From: Gnetum montanum | Lineage: Eukaryota; Streptophyta; Gnetopsida; Gnetales; Gnetaceae | Assembly (NCBI GenBank): GCA_015680685.1 | Contig: MNCI01004895.1 | Span: 92,099 to 154,098, forward strand | Length of the DNA: 62,000 nucleotides | Reading direction: 5' to 3' | Shown: piece after piece, positions 21,326 to 34,040 of the stretch | How positions within the stretch are numbered: the first letter of the stretch is position 1 | Layout: every line of letters begins with the position of its first letter | Notes under the pieces: model-generated | The model's input: the letters and a program-made list of their open reading frames with translations, nothing else | The model's database searches: none | Told to the model about the DNA's origin: nothing | Program-made: the position numbers and the translations under genes

Positions 21326-22169
21326 TGATGAGTCGCATTTTGGGTGACCGTGATATCGCATACACAATATTGTGGTTGCGATATTGCATATGTGATATCA
21401 TAGCCCAACCCGCGATATCGCATACATGATATCATAGCCTATCTCCTCATCTATAAATAAGAGGTAGACAGATGAAGCAGAGAGGATTAGTTAGTCAATT
21501 TTTATGTTTTAATTTCTTTCTCTCCCTTTTCTTCTCCATGTATGCCCGTAATGTGGTGATTGTAATTGTATGGCATCCTTTATTCGAGTGTGATGTACTT
21601 GGACACACACATGATTGGAAATAAAGATCAAGATTACTTCATCATTCCAATATTCACTTAACTTAATCATTTAGTTAATTATTATTTACTACTTTCCTAG
21701 TTAATATCTTCTCACCCTTATCTCATATTAAAACATGGAATGAGTACAACTTGATTACGAGCATTTAAGTGTGACTACTTGGTAAGCCAGTAGTGTACCT
21801 AGGATTTGCGCTTGGTAATCCCAGTGGTAGTTATGCATGAAGTCCAAGATGTGTAGGGATAATCAAGGAATAGATGCTCATTACACTTAGGCTAGATTAG
21901 ATTCTCTCATCCTCTCTCTCCTAGATTAGTGAATATTACTTTCCATTGCCTTCAGGGGTAGCATTAGATTAGAAACCCATTATACACTTCAGTCTGGACT
22001 AAACCATACATGAAAAAGCTAATACTAGTCAAGGTGGGAAGATAGCAAACTGTGACCTAAGGCTAACTATCTAGATGCCACAACTAGTCCATCTATGGAG
22101 TTTGACTAGATCATGCTTGTAACACTCGTATTCATATGGTTGAGTGTAGGGGTACCTCGCCACTCATCA
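21326..22169 (+). mobile_element. E2 3' LTR with 8-bp inverted ends
   Basis: The LTR begins TGATGAGT and ends ACTCATCA, a perfect 8-bp terminal inverted repeat, over 844 bp. Its U3 (21348-21437) holds repeated GATATCGCATACATGATATC-like palindromes. A TATA box (TATAAATAA) lies at 21452-21460. To the right the sequence switches at once to minus-strand gag-pro of E3, so E2 inserted into E3. The first five flanking bases are AACGC, a possible target-site copy that cannot be checked on the left. Confidence 0.8.
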
Positions 22170-25100
22170 AACGCATAAACAAAGTAGAAATGTGTAAAAA
22201 AAGTGAAGCAATGTGTAAACTAGGTAAGCATGTGAAATGTAAATGCATGAACAAATGCAACCCAAGCAAAAACCAAAAATGCATGGCTAATGGAGGCAAG
22301 GGGTAGGTAGGTGCTTAGTGTGTTTTTTCCCAAGGGAAATTCTTAGTCATGTTGTTTCTGGTTTGGGTTAGGGAATGCACAAGGCTTAGGACCCTCTAGG
22401 AGGTTGTTGGCTTCAACCACTCATTTAGGTATGTTATTCTTAGGCATTGTGTTGGTTGTTGCAAGTGTACCATCAAGAAACTCCACCTTTGACACTTGAT
22501 CCATGTCTATGTTGTGGGTAGCCGAAGGATGAACGTTATCACCATGGATGATAACTTGACCATCTTTATATGGAAGGTGGACTTCTTGGAGGATGGGAGA
22601 GGAGACAACTCATAGTTGGGCTAGCCAAGGCTTACCTAGGATCAGGTTGAAGCTTAGCATCTCTTCTATGACAATGAAATCTATGCTAGTGGGGAATTGC
22701 TCTCTTGCCACAAAGGCTAAGTTGATTTTACCCCTGATAGTGATGCATGATCCATTGAAGGATTTTAGACACATATTTTTGGTTGGCCTGATTTCATCTG
22801 CTAGGCCTAGCTTATAGATGATAGAGTACAGGACTACATTTGTTACTACACCATCATCAACATGCACTCTACAGATGATGCACTACCCAACATGTATGCT
22901 AATGGACAATGAACTTGTAGTGACCTCCCCTCATTTGGGGTTGACCTTGATTACATTATTATGAAATGCTAGGAATGTTGAACCTAATTCTTGTGGGGAA
23001 GGAGGCAACATTGTTGCACGGATGGTGTTCTAATATGCAAGGATGTCCTCTATAATAAGAATGGAGGCCAACATCTAGGTGAATGCTTGGCAGTGAACAA
23101 ATATTGTCATGACTAGGTTGTACAAGCTCAATGTTGTGTTCTTTTGCTTGAGCATTTATTTCACCTAGGTTATTGCAGCTATGAAGTCCTTATCATTAGC
23201 CATTGTGTTGGCCTTGACTTCCTCCATGTAGATTGAGAGACAGATCTCTCATGGAGGGGACTTGGGCTTGGGTTGTTTGGATTACTTGGGAGTAGTGGCC
23301 CTAGCATTTAGTTATTGCTTATTGGTTATGGCATTTTCTTTAGCCATGGGAGTTGCGAGGTGCTCATTCATCATCTCTCATTGCCATTTGGTAGGCCTAT
23401 CTAGGTTTCTAGTGGGGTCAACCCTTGAAGGAGGAGAGGTTGAGATGTTTCCCACTATTGGGCTTTGGCTAGGTGAGGGGCCATCACATTGTGGCATCCT
23501 TATAACAAATAGTGGTTTAGGAGTTGTTGCAAGACCAACTTGTTATGGCAACTTAATGATAAAATGTTTCCTAGAAGTTTTTGTTGCTATGTCATGCTAA
23601 TTTAATGTCTTAGTGGATGGTTGGTTTGGGACCTTGACCACAAAGGATGTTGTGGGTGCCCGAGGTGACACTTTGATAACAAAGGAAGGTCTCTTGCTTG
23701 TGGAGGCTGAGGGAATCCTCACATTACTGAGAGGCATGCGAATCAAAAATGGTTTTTGCATATCTTTAGACTTGCTACCCATGCTAATGGAGTCTATGAT
23801 GTAGGGGGCATTATCTATGTTTGATTGGTTCACTACGTTGAACACTAGTTGGCCTCGTTCTATCATTCTTTGCAGGTCATCCTACAAAGCATGATAGTTG
23901 TCTGCACTATGACCAGAAATCTAGTGCTAATGATAGTATTGGTGTAGCTTAAAGTGTTGTGGGACTGGGGGCTTGTTTGGTACTGCTAAGGTGGGATTCT
24001 TTAGTAGTTCACAGTACCTATCATGTTTTTGGCAAGCAATCTCCAATATGTATTTGTATTGGATTCACCCAACTTCTAGGAGTTGCTCTAGCAATTCAAA
24101 GGGTTCCATCAGTAGCGGTGTATAATTTAAGCAATCCTTGCACTTAAAGTTGGCCCTTGGGGCAGCCCCTACCAATGTAGGTAAGTTGCCATCAACGTTG
24201 GTAGCTTTGTGAGCTAGGGCCTTAGGCTACTTAGCCATTGGGCCCTAGTTGGTTATTTTTGTGCTTGTGGCCATTGTTGTGTTTTTCTTGCACACATGTT
24301 GGTTTCTGTAGGCCACATAGACCAGGTCATTGCTAGCTTGTGCTACCTCTTCTAGAGACTTTGGAACTAGGTAATATAGTTTGGACTTGATGAAGTTGTT
24401 CACTACATCCTTGAAGATGGCCAGTAGATGTGTTTCTACTAGGGGTTCATGCATTTCACTCAATGTAGCATTCCAACATTAGAGGAATTTTTGCATAAGC
24501 TTTAGGGGCCCCTACTTGACCTGCATGAGCTAGCCAAGGATTTCTTTAGGCTTTAGGTTGTACCTAAAGCATGTCACAAACTGGCTCATGAAATCCTCCA
24601 AAGAAGAGATTAAGGCCTTAGGTAGCGCATGATACCAGTCTAAGGCCTTGCCAATGAGTGACATGGGGAACATGCACATGATGGCATGTGGCCAAGCTTG
24701 AAGGATTAGACACTTGGATCAAAATGTAACCAAGTGTGTGTTGAGATCCCCTTCACCATTGTACTTGGTGAGTTGAGGTAGCTGGACCCTAGTTGGGAGA
24801 GTTAGAGCTAGTACTATAGGACTTATGGGATCATCCTGGTAGAAGTCCACCACCTTGACGATGTCAAAGGAGGTAGCCTTAAGTTAGTTGATGTTCTCTA
24901 TTAAGATTTTGATTATTTGGAATGCCCAATCCATGATTGAGAAGGTGCTAGTTGGTTACATTGGTTGGACTTGTGTTGGTTGCTTAGCATAGGGTTAGAT
25001 TTTTGGTTGTGGAGTTTGCTAGTTTAACATCATAGTATATAGTTGTTGCTAGTTTAACATCATAGGAAATGGTTGTTGCTAATTTAACATTGTAGCAGAA

Positions 25101-25740
25101 AAGTTTAGTTAATGTGTTTGTTGAGGGATGGGTGTGGTGACCAAGGTGGACCACACATGAGCAGGTTGGATAAACACCATGGGCACCGATGAGACAAGCA
25201 GGACATAGGATGCCTAAGTCATCTAGGGCTGGGAGGTGGCCTATGCATGAGCATAGGGTTTGGAAAATGTAACAGTTGCTCATGAGGAAGGTTCAATTAG
25301 CATGGTCACCATCTTGGAGAAGATAAGTGGACCAACCTGAGGAGGGATTTTACTAGGGATTGGTTGTTAGAAGATGATGTAGAGGGGGCTCTAGCATTTG
25401 GAGCAGGCCTCGAATTCATCTTCTTCCGCCTATGAGGCTTTCTCATAGGTTGTCCCTACATCATTCTTGCTTGCACAGATGAGTTGGGATAACAACTAGT
25501 GGCAGGACTCCATGAGTGGGATTATGTTAAACAAGGTAGGGTGGTACTCTTATCCATCTTGGTGGACTCGTTCATAGTCCTATTTTGCCTCTAGGTCGAG
25601 CTAATCCACTGGTAATCCTACTTGGATTTTGACATAAACAAAATTCTATTGTTCATGGATCTTGATGTCAAATGTGTTAGACACTGATGTGGAAGGTTGA
25701 TCTAGATTCATGTTCATATATTGATTTGTGAGAGTGGTTG
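22170..25740 (-). pseudogene. E3 gag-pro, decayed
   Basis: Minus-strand Tat gag-pro with many stops and frameshifts. From the 5' end (right): a gag N-terminus (FVYVKIQ at about 25650), the gag helix region (FIKSKLYYL at about 24380), spacer segments (23597-23866) and the protease (22610-22867: HVDDGVVTNVVLYSII, then FNLILGKPWLAQL). The order and motifs match E1. The 3' end is cut by the E2 LTR at 22169. Much of the decay produces TAG and TGA. Confidence 0.82.
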
Positions 25741-25744
25741 TTTG

Positions 25745-26005
25745 CAAAAAATGGCTAACTCTAAAAACTGTAGAAAAATGACTAAGTCTACTAGTAGAAA
25801 AAAAATGGCTAAATATAAAAATGCAAAAAAATGGCTAAGTGTGAAAACTATAAAAAATTGACTAAGTATGGAAATTTCAAAAAATTAACTAAGTGTAAAA
25901 CTATAGAAAATCTGGCTAAGTATGAAAATGCAAAAAAAAAAATGCTAAGGTAAAACTATAGAAAAAATGCTAAGTATGAAAGCTGCTAAAAATGGCTAAC
26001 TCTGG
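25745..26005 (-). repeat. Degenerate tandem repeat in the E3 leader
   Basis: About a dozen diverged copies of an A-rich unit near AAAAATGGCTAAGTATGAAAATG (plus-strand reading) fill the space between the E3 primer-binding site and gag. E1 has unique sequence of similar length there, so this looks like a local expansion. Confidence 0.6.
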
Positions 26006-26118
26006 TGCTAAGATCACTACACTGGAGCTTGCCATGCTCTGAGAACTTGTTACACTCTCTAGAGCATCTACAGTTTTGATTAAGTGCTAATTAAAAAATG
26101 TAGAAGGAAATTGCAAGG

Positions 26119-26135
26119 CCCTCCTTTTAGTGCCA
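26119..26135 (-). promoter_or_regulatory. E3 primer-binding site
   Basis: Read on the minus strand it is TGGCACTAAAAGGAGGG, preceded by a T run and the LTR end CGTTATA. It aligns with the E1 and E6 sites and fixes the orientation of E3. Confidence 0.75.
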
Positions 26136-26141
26136 AAAAAC

Positions 26142-27782
26142 TATAACGATCAAAAACATCAATCACTAGAATCATTCAGGGATCAATGGATGCATAGCCT
26201 TAATCCCACCTTTGCATGAGGGCTTTGCTGAAAATGGAGGTGGAGCATCCTAAATAGTCTTGTCAATTAACTAGAGACTTTTCCATTTGCAACCAAGGTG
26301 ATGGGTGCAACTAGGAGGGTGGTGTGGTTAGCCAAAATGCAAATGCGAACAACACAAAATGGTGCTAACTATCAAAGTGATGTTTCATAGTGCTAAGTGT
26401 AGAGCATAGCCATGGAATGAAGGTGAGCACAGCCAAGGGTTTTAACCAAAATGAGGGTGGCAACCCATAGAGACTACCACTTGAGCATAGTACAACATGA
26501 CGACACATGAAAAAGTATGAAAATATGTAAGAAAATGCTATAAAGAGGAGAGAGAAATAGATCACCCCAAATGGATGCATAGTTAACTCCCAAAGGGTCT
26601 CAAAACGTACACAGTGTACAATAGGCATAGTGGGAGCATAGTCATAGTCTTAGTGGTGTTAGGCCATGAAGTTTGGTGCTCATCGTGATAAAATAAGCCT
26701 ACTAGGTTGAGCGCCATGGTGTACCATGCGGTGTTTTGTAGGGCTACAACAAGGTTGCAATGTACCTTGTGGTGTAGCTATGCCTATCTATTGGTATGGT
26801 GTGCTTTGGATCTTATTCACCCATGAAGATAGGTGCCAAGATGCTAAGATGCCAAATGCCAAATGAAAGTGCCAACTACCCCGCTAGTGAACAATGGAAG
26901 CCAACACCCTAAAACATTGGGGTGCAAAGGTATTTATAGTGCTAGGGTTAGCCCATGATGCAGATCGGGTACCATGTGGTAGTGTAGTAGGTGGAACCAA
27001 AAAAATTCAAAGATTTTCTAAGTTTGGTAGCTATGCTCATCCCATGTTACATGCAAAACATAGGACTCTGGTTGCTATGCTTGTCCCATGTTATGTGTGG
27101 GATATGGAACACTAGCTACTATGCTTGTTCCATGTTATGTACGGGACACAAGATGCTAGCTACTATGCTCATCTTGTAGTACGTGTGGGACATGGGATGC
27201 TCCCTAGGGTAAGGGCATAGCATGGACACTTAAAACAATCCGATAAAAATTGAAGTCCTTATTCTTGCTACACTAGCTACACTCTAGAGTGTAGCAAGAG
27301 GGGTAGCCTTAGGAGTTGGAAAATCAACCAAATTCCTCTTTCATGTTGAGCTAGCTTGATAGCTTCTTGCCTAACACTTAGGCAAAACTAGCCATTGAAA
27401 AGTGTGCTACGCTGGCTATGCTCTAGAGTGTACCAGAGCATAGTAACCTAGGAGAAAGAGAATTTGCCAAACTATTTCATTCATCCCAAGAAATCTTGAC
27501 AACCTCTGGCTTGGCACTTGTGTAAACTAGCCATGGAAGTATGTCCTATGCTAGCTACACTAGGGAGCATAGTAAGTAGATTTAGAGCGTAGCAAGACAC
27601 TTAGAAAAATTTTCATGCAACTATTGTTGACACTTAGAAAATTTTGCAAAATAATCATCAATGCATGCTATGCTAGCTATGCTTGGGAGCATAGCACCAA
27701 CACTTTGAAAAAATTTTCCAAGTTTTGACACTTAGACAAATCTTTCATTAAACTACAGAATCCTGAAATTAGTCGTGTTTCA
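26142..27782 (-). mobile_element. E3 5' LTR
   Basis: It runs from the primer-binding site to GTGTTTCA at 27775-27782, the complement of the TGAAACAC start shared by the other Tat LTRs. Length is about 1641 bp. A minus-strand TATA box (TATAAATA) lies at 26931-26938, about 790 bp from the 3' end, as in E1. The U3 (27240-27720) contains several imperfect palindromes of the type CTACACTCTAGAGTGTAG. Directly beyond 27782 lies integrase sequence of E4, so E3 inserted there. Confidence 0.82.
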
Positions 27783-28676
27783 GTGCCACACACTGAACTA
27801 CATACAACATAAATCATGTGGCTATTTAAATGTTGGAGGTTGGATATTATAGGGCCTATAACACCTACATCCTCCATAGGGCATAGCTCCATTATAATTT
27901 CCATTGAGTAATTTACGAAGTGGGTTAAAGGTATTTCCCTTAGGAAGACTACATAGTAGCATGTCTACAAATTTATACTTAACAACATAGTGTTCTATTT
28001 CGGTTTACCCATGACCATAGTCATGAACAAAAGGCCACAATTTAGTAATGCTAAGACCAAAGCCTTTTGCAAATGCTTCAAAATTAAACATTCCTTTTCA
28101 TCACCCTACTACCTATAAGCTAATGGCCAAGCGGAGGCCACAAACAAGGTCATCATCAATCTTTTAAAGCAAATGCTTAGTATCATCAAATGGTGATGGC
28201 ATGAGCAGTTGATCTAAGTACTATGGGCCTCCCGCATAACATGAAGAACTACAACAAGTAAGATTCCATACATTTTAGTTTATGAGTCTAAAGTCATCTT
28301 GCCTCTTGAATTTTAGGTCTCTTTACTCTTTGTAATCCTCTCAAGCCTCATGAACAAGGCTCAAAATGACAAGTTGAGAACCATGGACCTCACCTTGATA
28401 GAGAAGTGACACATGCACACACTTGGTCAAATCAAGCAGTACCAAAAAACACAACAACAAAAACACTATCACAATTAGCATTAGTGCCTAATTAGGAAGG
28501 CAAAATTGATCCTCAAGGCTATTTGTGAACCTACAAACAAATTCTTAGCCAACATGGAAGGGTCTTTCTTATTCACCAAGGCCTATGATAATGGAGAATT
28601 TAGGCTTGTTGACCATGATGGCAATGAATTTTCCAATCTAGTGAACCACTTTTATTTGAAGCTTTACTACGCATAG
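27783..28676 (+). pseudogene. E4 integrase, decayed
   Basis: The plus-strand sequence starts within the integrase, at the position corresponding to TELHTT in E1. It continues through LDIIGPI, a catalytic-core FGLPMTIV block, FSSPYY, a QAEATNKVIINLLKQML block and the C-terminal module (ICEPTNKFLANMEGSFLF), ending LYYA-stop at 28676. Several stops (mainly TAG and TGA) and a changed TDNG motif mark it as dead. The upstream part of E4 lies beyond E3, outside the window. Confidence 0.85.
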
Positions 28677-28699
28677 CATGTAGTGTTTCATCAACGATA

Positions 28700-29095
28700 A
28701 AGAAAGGTAAGCAATAGTTTTCTATGACTATAAACTAGTGAAGATTAGTTTGCTATGACTATAAATTGGCATAGTAAGTCTACTATGACTATAAACTAGC
28801 ACAAAATAGTCTGCCATGACTATAAACTAGCATAGAATAGTTTGTTACGATTATAAACTAGCATAGAATAGTCTACTATGACTATAAATTAGCATAGCTC
28901 ATCCTTGGGTCATGACACTAAACTGGCATAACATCCATCATCTACTACGATGTTAAAATGGCACACAAGAATCTACTAGGGCTATAAACTAGCACATCAT
29001 GATCTGTAAGGACCTTAAACTAGGTCCAGGATCTACTAGGACCCTAAACTAGCAAAGCATACAATCTACCAGGTCCTTAAACTAGGTTTGCAACT
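28700..29095 (+). repeat. Hairpin array B of E4
   Basis: About 12 units of roughly 33 bp lie directly behind the integrase. The commonest is AGTC, TACTAT, GACT, then ATAAACTAGC. Later units read like AAGGACC then TTAAACTAGG. Stem and tail follow the same plan as in E1 array B, with different bases. Confidence 0.85.
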
Positions 29096-30500
29096 CAACA
29101 CACATAGTTTTGCGAACAAGCAAGTGACAATACTTCCAAATCCACGTCATCTTCCCATTGCAATTCCAGAATGGATTTCCTATCATCAAAAGAGGCCTCT
29201 AGAACATTTTTAGCATCATTAACCTCTAATATTTTATTAATATTCCAAAGTTTCTGTCTAGCATTTTTCTGACTTTCTGAGGCTCCTACCATGGTTGCTA
29301 GAGTTATCAGCTCTAGGCCACATCAATAGCATTACCAACCTTGGGCATTTCATTATTGCTTGGAGCTCTCATCATTAGTGCAACCTTTTGGAGTAGTGGA
29401 AGCATTAGGGTCCTCATCATCTTTCCAACTCTATCGAGCTCTTGGGCATTTGCCACTGGTATGGCTATTGGAGCTTTTTCGGCCTTCTTGCTCCAACACC
29501 TACATTGGTTTTCCTATATATGCTCTTCAAGATCTTGCATCTGATCTAGCTTTTGTAGCATTTGTAGCACACTTGCATCTAGTGGTTTACTCTCATCTCA
29601 TGTCATGTAGTTGTTTTCTTATTGTTATCTACGTTGTGTTTGTAGGATGAAGCCTTGGAGGTGGTCATGCAAAGACACATCCCATCATAGTGGCAAGTCA
29701 TCACATTGCTTTGATGTGCATGATTGGACTAGCTAAGCCACCCAAGAGTGCACATCCCTAGCTAAAGCCTACTTGCATTTACCCTTTTACCTTATATTTC
29801 CCTACCTTCCTCTACATGATCGAGCTTGTAACCTCTCCAATGCACATGGAACCCTCTTTATGTCAACAGTAGAACCCATAGTGAACGTAATGCAACTCAT
29901 CCTATGGAAAGCCTCTATAGGCTGGTCAAATCCTAAGTGGATGTAACACAGCTCATCCCAATTAGGAAACACTTGTTCTATAAACACAACATGATTACAC
30001 TAAAGCAAAGTCCATTAGATGGCATGTAGTTCACCTAATTTGAAGCATCCCATAGCTAGCATTTCACAATGTGTAGATCCCAAAGTAGGTTTTCCTCACA
30101 ATAAAAAAAAGTAAAAAAACATAAAAAAAAAGAGGTAAAATAAGTCCCCAAGAAAACTTGGTAGAGTTGCAATTTTGCAACCAATCCAACCCTGAATCCA
30201 TATTGACCTTCTCATAAGCACTCCAACAAGAGGTCACAATTTTAGGGACAAATCATTCTAGTGCCATGGATGTTAACTCTCTCACAAGCACTCTAATGAG
30301 AAGTCACTATTTTGGTAACAAGCCATCCTTGATGCTACATCTCATAGTATCACATTTCTTGCATTTCATTCCCTTATTATCCCGTCGAATATTTCCTACA
30401 TCCTTTACACCCAACATACCATTACCCTTAGCACTCTTAAGCATGTTGAAGCAATGTTTAATTAGGTACTAACGAGTGATGTTGGTGTCGATCCTATTAT
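29096..30500 (+). other. E4 3' untranslated region
   Basis: No firm gene. An acceptor (GTTGTGTTTGTAG, ending 29645) precedes a DEALEVVMQRHI-like reading shared with E1 and E6. Near 29870-29960 a stretch reading VMQLILWKASIGW resembles E7 (VTQLATWEASIGR, minus strand near 55060), so part of this region may once have been coding. Confidence 0.5.
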
Positions 30501-30575
30501 GGTGTTTTGTGTTCTTTGTTAATGTCTCTTGAGCCACTCCTCTAAACATCAACAAAGAGGGGCCAATGAAACACT
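30501..30575 (+). promoter_or_regulatory. E4 polypurine tract within an inverted repeat
   Basis: CAACAAAGAGGGGCCA (30550-30565) precedes the LTR. CTTTGTTAATG upstream pairs with CATCAACAAAG with one mismatch. The outer GTGTTT (about 30502) pairs with AAACAC at the LTR start. The loop contains CCTCTAA, as in E1. Confidence 0.75.
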
Positions 30576-32245
30576 ATAAAATTTGGGCTCCTGGGTCTCA
30601 ACTAAAAATTTCTCTAAGTGCCAAAACTTGGTAAATTTCTCTAAGTATCAAGACTATGCTCCCCACTGCTGCAACTACTCTCTAGAGTGTAGTCAACGTA
30701 ATCTACACAAAACATCTAGATTTGTAATTTTTATCTGAGTGTCAATAGTAGCTACAAAATTTTTTAAGTGTTCTAACTATGTTCTCTCTACCAAGACTCT
30801 AGAGTGTAGTCAGCATGGAAATGGCTAGTTTTGCATATTTCCCTTAAGTGCCAAACTAGAGGTTGCCAAGCTAGCTAGGGATGGAAGAAACTGTTTGGTA
30901 GATTTTCTAGCTTCTAAGGCTACACTCCCTACTATGATCTAGAATGTAGTTAGTGTAGGCTACACAAAGACATCATTTTTTGCTAGATTTCTCTAAGTGT
31001 CAAGGCTTTGCTCTCCCTATTAGGACTATGCTCTAGAGCATAGTTAGCATAGTTTGCTTGAAAATACACATTTTGGAAAAACATTTCAAACTATTGGACT
31101 ATGATCTAGAGCATAGTCATGCAAAATAGCCTCAAAAACTTAGTACAAACTAGCATCACAACTTCAACATTCCCTCAACAAGCAAGATCACCAACTTGCA
31201 TTTCATTTGCACCCTCAATTTTTCCCCTAAACTGTACCTATGCTCAACACCACTTGAGAGAGTGAACAATGTAATCCCAAAGCATAGTCTCTAAAACTGC
31301 ACTATATTGCACTATTTGCAAGTACATTGTGGTTTTTTTGGCACTCACACATGTAGTCTTAGTAGTGTAGTCATAGTTTGGCAGTCTCACAAGTTCCATT
31401 GGAACACACTAGTAGAATAATATTTACTTCAGTGGGAGCATAGTTAGGGCTAGCATAGTCCTAGCTAGCCCTTTGCCTTGTGGTGCCTAATTCACAACTC
31501 ACAATAATCATAATCCTATATATACACTAGTGCTTCACATTTTAGGGGTTGGCATTTGAAGTAATCCAGTGGAATTTTTAGCATTTGGCAAACTTAGAGT
31601 GCACCTAGCATTCTTTGGTAGACACCATTGCACATCACAACAACACCATTGCATATCTTCCAACACACTACTAACCACCATAGCTTGTAGGACATCATGG
31701 TAGCCAACTCTACAAGCTCAAACATTTATGACAAATGTTAATTTTCATAGCCTAGACACCTTGAGACTGTGACTATGCTACCTACTACTCCTATCTGTAC
31801 ATTGTGTACCTCCTCACCTTCTCTTTATAGTTAACTATGCTTCCCTTCCCCCTNCCCCCCCCCCCCCCCCCCCCCCCCCTCGTGTGCGCTATTTTAGATG
31901 ATACCAATTTCTCTCTTTCTCATTCTTCATGTAGTTTTTAGCATTTTTACTTGCATTCTAGCATCACTATTCTCTTTCATAAATTTTCACATTTTCACCC
32001 TTGTGTTGCATCATAAACCTTGACTATGCTCACCCTCGTGGACACCATGGACATTGCAAACACTGTGCAAACCCTTAGCATTCATTTTATCGTAACACCT
32101 ATATGTCCTAGCTTGATTGACAAGACTATTATGAGCACCTCATCCTCCTTTTCTAGTAGGTCCTCCTATGGAAGTAGGGTTAAGGCTATGTGCCTGCGGA
32201 CCTCTCGATATATGATTCTAGTCATTGATGTTTTCGATTGCTACA
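30567..32245 (+). mobile_element. E4 3' LTR
   Basis: TGAAACAC … GCTACA, about 1679 bp. The 3' end aligns with the E1 LTR (GATTGACAAGACTATT against GATCGACAAGACCGTT). The U3 holds several palindromes, including the perfect 20-mer ACTATGCTCTAGAGCATAGT at 31025-31044. A TATA-like TATATATA lies at 31517-31524. Beyond 32245 the sequence changes to minus-strand Athila gag. Confidence 0.85.
31850..31879 (+). repeat. Poly-C tract with one unresolved base
   Basis: About 29 C with an N at 31854, inside the E4 LTR downstream of its TATA box. Its true length is uncertain because such runs are hard to sequence. Confidence 0.9.
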
Positions 32246-33560
32246 ATGTCCAGAAATATTCTCCTAGTATCACTCATGAATTGTCTACTTTTTTCTATAA
32301 CAAAGTAAATCTTTGGGTGAGTTTATCCAAGTGTTCATTAGTTGTGTTTTTGAATGGCCTAAAATTATTTTGAGGATATTGTTGTGGTTAAAATGGTTGT
32401 TGAGAAAATTTTATTATGGGTTGGCTCTTATATTGTTGGAAAGCCTTTATTGACTCCTACATTTCCTCTTGGAAATATAACAAAGTTGGGTAGGTTGTTT
32501 CATCATGTTGGGGACTATCACAAATATTGCATGCTTCAATTTGACTTCCATGAGCTTGTTTCTTAACCAATAGTGTTAACTCATCTACTTTTCTATTTAA
32601 CTATTCTATTTGTTGGGTCATTCCTTGCATAATGTTGGGTTTTGGCGAACATTTACTTTAGTCTACTAATGAATCTATAATTCTCTAACCATCATTCAAT
32701 GTCACATTTAAAATATTTCCTCCACATGCAAAGTCAACATTTTTTCTACAATAAGGTAACAAGCCATCTATAAAGATTTGAATTAATTGATGGGCTAGGA
32801 ATCCATGGTTTGGATTCTTTAAGTATAATCCTTTAAATCTATCAAAAGTACACTCATAGTCTTCATCCTCATGTTGCATAAAGCTCATTAATTATTTCCT
32901 TAATGAATACAACTTATCATTAGAAAGAAATCTTTGTAGGAAAGCATTCTTAAACTCATGCCATGAACTAATTTGTGTTCTAAGGGTTTTTAGAAAACAA
33001 TTAGCTTTGTCCTTCAAGGTTGATTTAAAAGAAAATCATCTTAGTTTTGTCCCCACTTTGAGGTGCTAACATAGCTAATGTTTCTTCAAATTCTCTTATG
33101 TGGGTAATCGGATCCTCATCATTTGTCCCCTTAAAGATAGCTAATAAGTGAATATTTTTAACCTCTATATATCTCCTCCCTATGGAAAAAACACAAATCC
33201 TTGAGGCATGTTAGATGCTTTTTAATTCAATAAGTCTTCAAAGGTTTGTTCTAGGTAAGGTTGGCCAATTGGAACATTGGAACTCAAATTACCAAGGAAG
33301 AAAGGAATTTAACCTAACGAAAATGGGGGAGGTGTATGATGTGAAGGTGATCCCATTATGTAAGTGGAGGTTCCTATTGGGGTTACTATAGGATTTGATA
33401 TATAAATAGAGACTGGTGGTGGAGTTTGTAAGTTCAAAATACATATTGATTGGGTAGTTCCTCTAATTGTGGTTACATAAGTTGATATTAGGGTACTATT
33501 CTGAAATCCTACTCCTATAGTTGAACTCATGGTAGTAGTTGAATTATCAAATAGAGGAAT
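32246..33560 (-). pseudogene. E5 Athila-like gag, decayed
   Basis: On the minus strand the remnant runs from about 33540 down. It includes the gag block FLQRFLSNDKLYSLRK, then EDEDYECTFDRFKGLYLKNPNHGF and LIQIFIDGLLP (32685-32888), the usual Athila gag order of a FxRFK core followed by a 'QxFxxGL' helix. Near 32540-32480 a zinc-knuckle-like CNICDSPQHDETTYP follows. Stops are scattered. The 3' side is cut by the E4 insertion at 32245. Confidence 0.72.
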
Positions 33561-34016
33561 AATAAATATGAAAAAATTAGGACTTGATTATTTTGGTTCC
33601 TCTTGCTTTTTCTTATTGACTTTTGTACATTTGTAAAGACTAAGAGTGCTCTTAGAAGGTTGAATTTGTGTTGGTTTCTGTGGCTACTTTTTGGTTTCAT
33701 TTAACAAGAACACTCTTCATTGACACATTCATGAGCTACCATTCCTAAGAACTTACAAACTGATTTAATGACTCCTACTATCATAACTTTAATTACAACT
33801 TTTTAAATAGTTTTAGCTAGTTGTATGATAAAAGAAGCTTATTCCTATGATATTTCCTTGGATTTTTTAATGTAAGAAAACAAGTAAAAGAAACCATTTC
33901 TCAAATTCCTTGAATAAAAGAAACATAAAAAAATAAAATAAAATGTACCTGGAATATGAAATTACAAAATGAAATTAAAACATACAAAACTCTTGATGAT
34001 AATTAACTCTTGTTAG
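33561..34016 (-). other. E5 leader between gag and primer site
   Basis: An untranslated AT-rich leader on the minus strand. Nothing else recognisable. Confidence 0.5.
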
Positions 34017-34036
34017 CCTTCTCGGCAATGACACCA
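34017..34036 (-). promoter_or_regulatory. E5 primer-binding site, Athila type
   Basis: The minus strand reads TGGTGTCATTGCCGAGAAGG. This resembles the TGGCGCC-GTTGCCGGGGA site (tRNA-Asp type) usual in Athila elements, with C to T changes. It lies four bases from the LTR end CTCATCA. Confidence 0.7.
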
Positions 34037-34040
34037 AATT

